Below, piece after piece: positions 62,367-64,000 of a stretch of 64,000 nt of DNA (the stretch's first letter is position 1; the number at the start of each line of letters is the position of its first letter). A program made the translations under genes and the position numbers. Origin of the DNA: Pseudomonas alcaligenes (lineage in GTDB: Bacteria > Pseudomonadota > Gammaproteobacteria > Pseudomonadales > Pseudomonadaceae). Below the pieces are notes generated by a model. It had not been told where the DNA came from. It saw only the letters and a list, made by a program, of their open reading frames with translations, and made no database searches. Location of the stretch: the NCBI RefSeq assembly GCF_041729615.1, contig NZ_CP154874.1, positions 3,703,501-3,767,500 on the forward strand. The letters are read 5' to 3'.

Positions 62367-63341
62367 ATGAAACACCTGATGATTGGCGCCGCCCTTTCCC
62401 TCGGCCTGGCCGGCCTGGCGCAGGCCGCCCCGACCGATACCGTGGGCCAGAGTCCCTGGGGCCCCGCCGACGAGATCGGCGCGCTGAACCGCATCACCCC
62501 CGAGTCGATCCTCAAAGTGGTGCAGCGCATCAACAGCGGCAAGGTCTACGACCTCAGCGTCGAGTACTACGTCGGCATGCCCAGCTACTACTTCCTCGGC
62601 CAGCCGCGTTACCAGATCTGGAACGTGCACACGCCGCAGGGCACGATCGTTGACGACCCCAATGGCCTGGGCAAGGAGAAGAACAGCCTGATCAGCTACT
62701 CCGGCTCGGCCATCTCCATGTACGCCCACACCGGCACACACATCGACGCGCTGTCGCACTTCGGCCTCAAGGGCAAGATCTACAACGGCTTCAGCACCGA
62801 GGACAACCTGGGCGACCGCGGCTGGCACAAGGCCGGGGTGGAGAAGTACCCGCCGATCATCGCGCGTGGCGTGCTGCTCGACGTGGCCGCCTACAAGGGC
62901 GTGGACGTGCTGCCCGAGTCCTACGGCATCAGCGTCGACGACCTGAAGAACACTGCGCGCCAGCAGGGCGTGAAGCTGGAGAGCGGCGACGTGGTGATGG
63001 TGCGCACCGGGCGCATGCAGTGGTTCCGCGACGCCGAGCGTTACATGCACAACACCCCGGGCCTGACCCGCGAGGCCGCCGACTTCCTCGCCGATGGTGG
63101 CGCCGTGGTGATCGGTGTGGACAACATCAGCACCGATGTCTGGCCGTCCAAGGAGCAGGACAACTGGATTCCGGTGCACAGCTCCATGCTCTCGATCAAG
63201 GGCGTGCCGATCATGCAGAACGTCAACCTGGAGGGCCTGGCGGCGGACAAGGTGCACCAGTTCGCCTGGTTCGGCGCGCCGCTGCGCCTGAAGGGTGCCG
63301 ACGGCGCCCCCATGCGCCCGGTCGCCCTGCCGATCGACTGA
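62367..63341 (+). CDS. Exported cyclase-family (kynurenine formamidase-like) hydrolase
   Basis: The 324-aa protein belongs to the PF04199 metal hydrolases. The metal-binding motif is HTGTHIDALSHFG, with His, His, Asp and His ligands, and LPESYGISVDDL and GDVVMVRTGRM follow. Most relatives are cytoplasmic, but this one begins with a signal peptide (MKHLMIGAALSLGLAGLAQA). The substrate is unknown; arylformamides, amides and cyclic esters are used by relatives. It is divergent from a LysR gene. Confidence 0.88.
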   Translation: MKHLMIGAALSLGLAGLAQAAPTDTVGQSPWGPADEIGALNRITPESILKVVQRINSGKVYDLSVEYYVGMPSYYFLGQPRYQIWNVHTPQGTIVDDPNGLGKEKNSLISYSGSAISMYAHTGTHIDALSHFGLKGKIYNGFSTEDNLGDRGWHKAGVEKYPPIIARGVLLDVAAYKGVDVLPESYGISVDDLKNTARQQGVKLESGDVVMVRTGRMQWFRDAERYMHNTPGLTREAADFLADGGAVVIGVDNISTDVWPSKEQDNWIPVHSSMLSIKGVPIMQNVNLEGLAADKVHQFAWFGAPLRLKGADGAPMRPVALPID

Positions 63342-63346
63342 GCCAC

Positions 63347-63375
63347 GGGCCGGCGGCGCTTGGCGTCGCCGGCCC
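63347..63375. terminator. Hairpin between the convergent cyclase and ecotin genes
   Basis: A perfect nine-base stem GGGCCGGCG / CGCCGGCCC closes an 11-base loop. There is no T-tract, so it may be a weak terminator or an mRNA-stabilising hairpin. Confidence 0.5.
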
Positions 63376-63381
63376 CGGCGC

Positions 63382-63858
63382 TTACTGCGCCTTCGCCGGG
63401 CTGCTGTCCGGCGCCGCCGACCAGATGCGGTAGCGCACCTGCACATCGGCCGGGGTGTAGACCACCAGTGGCAGCCTGCTGTTGTAGCGCACCAGCAGGG
63501 GCTCGCCGCCGACCGCGACGAAGGCCTGCTGGCGGCTGCCGTCCGGGCAGGCCATCAGGGTGCTGCGCGGCGGGCCGACCCGCTCCAGTTCGTAGTAGTC
63601 GTAGCCCCAGCCTGGCACGCTCTTGCGCTGCCACTGGCCACCCAGGCTGTGGCGGTTGCAGTCCACTTCCAGGGTCTTGCCGGCGATCAGCTCCACCCGG
63701 TAGTCATCCTCGTCGGCCTGGGCCGGCAGCTCGATCACATGGCGCTGCTGGCCCGCGGCCGCCGCCGGGTAGGGCTTCAGCGCCTCGGGCGTGGCGGCGC
63801 AGGCGGCCAGGGGCAGGGCGCAGGCGAGGGCGAAGAGCGGGAGCTGGCGAATGGTCAT
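63382..63858 (-). CDS. eco: Ecotin, periplasmic serine protease inhibitor
   Basis: Ecotin inhibits trypsin-fold proteases such as neutrophil elastase. The 158-aa protein has a signal peptide (MTIRQLPLFALACALPLAACA). The mature part follows the family closely: ALKPYPAAAAGQQRHVIELP, VDCNRHSLGG, GWGYDYYELERV and VYTPADVQVRYRIW. The reactive loop is STLMACPD with Met at P1 and the conserved disulphide Cys pair. ATG 63858 gives the natural signal peptide. Confidence 0.95.
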   Translation of the reverse strand: MTIRQLPLFALACALPLAACAATPEALKPYPAAAAGQQRHVIELPAQADEDDYRVELIAGKTLEVDCNRHSLGGQWQRKSVPGWGYDYYELERVGPPRSTLMACPDGSRQQAFVAVGGEPLLVRYNSRLPLVVYTPADVQVRYRIWSAAPDSSPAKAQ

Positions 63859-63959
63859 GGGGTGTCCTTGCACAAGGGGCCTGGTGGGCCGCGCCCGGTG
63901 GGCGGGCTAGCAGAGACCCCTGTGGATAGATCAAGTTCCGGCCGTTGGCCAGTCCTGCG

Positions 63960-64000
63960 CTATTGCTGCACGCTGCTCAGGCGCTGGTCGGTGAACACGC
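63960..64000 (-). CDS. Possible 3' end of a minus-strand gene running off the window
   Basis: Reading leftward from the window edge, an open frame ends VFTDQRLSSVQQ then TAG. It could be the C-terminus of a gene that starts beyond the window, but 12 residues are too few to identify it. Confidence 0.25.
   Translation of the reverse strand, partial: VFTDQRLSSVQQ

Noticed and set aside
63925..63945. ANR-like half-site GATCAAG near the right edge
   Set aside because: Only one half of the box is present.
1..64000. tRNA, rRNA, insertion sequences or prophage genes
   Set aside because: No cloverleaf-like sequence, transposase, integrase or flanking inverted repeats were noticed on either strand.

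Overview
The window is a stretch of high-GC gammaproteobacterial chromosome that can be assigned to Pseudomonas, probably a relative of P. aeruginosa. The assignment rests on gene content and order. The run tctABC, opdH, tctDE, HDOD gene, ygfZ, sdhE, nadB, algU, mucABCD, lepA, lepB, DUF4845 gene, rnc, era, recO, pdxJ follows, from memory, the PA0751-PA0773 segment of PAO1. The run rapA, 99-aa gene, alkB-like gene, phrS follows PA3308-PA3305.1. Gene density is very high, intergenic gaps are short, and I see no insertion sequence, prophage, CRISPR array, rRNA or tRNA.

Layout. (1) 1-11.6 kb is a plus-strand Tad (Flp-type) pilus operon: three poorly characterised secreted or pseudopilin-like genes, then rcpC, rcpA, tadA, tadB, tadC, a DUF192 gene, tadD, tadE and a lipoprotein gene. 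Three things are unusual. RcpC carries about 360 residues of tandem glycine/aspartate-rich repeats just before its C-terminus. The pseudopilin-like protein upstream has the same repeat type. TadA has an N-terminal FHA domain, while no tadZ is present in this stretch. (2) 11.6-18.2 kb holds bfrB, a DUF2784 gene, an SDR gene, rapA, an AlkB-like gene and an ANR-box-driven PhrS-type small RNA with an embedded 41-aa ORF. (3) 18.2-25.8 kb is a tricarboxylate uptake locus: an AbrB-family permease gene, tctA, tctB, tctC and the porin gene opdH on the minus strand, diverging from the tctDE two-component system. (4) 25.9-41.7 kb is housekeeping and envelope stress: HDOD gene, ygfZ, sdhE-ygfX, nadB, the algU-mucABCD sigma-E operon with two AlgU-type promoters, and lepA-lepB-DUF4845-rnc-era-recO-pdxJ. 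(5) 41.7-53.5 kb is accessory: three orphan solute-binding proteins, a diguanylate cyclase, a cold-shock protein, endonuclease I, a PP2C phosphatase / Ser-Thr kinase / double-FHA trio, a zinc-phospholipase-like exported protein, several small proteins, a Nudix hydrolase and a YebC paralogue. (6) 53.6-64 kb holds DUF3597, HPF-like, PpiC, ppyR-nnrS behind three NorR-like sites, a CAP-domain protein, the divergent mdaB / ygiN-like pair, rlhA, a LysR regulator divergent from an exported cyclase-family hydrolase, and ecotin.

The strongest candidate for something undescribed is the Tad variant at 1-11 kb, where a repeat family is shared by the RcpC assembly protein and a pseudopilin-like protein in the same operon. 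The best regulatory candidates are the triple GTC-N5-GAC array upstream of ppyR-nnrS and the A-rich Crc/Hfq-type motif in the opdH leader. All family names come from reading translated sequences and recalling family features; no database search was run.
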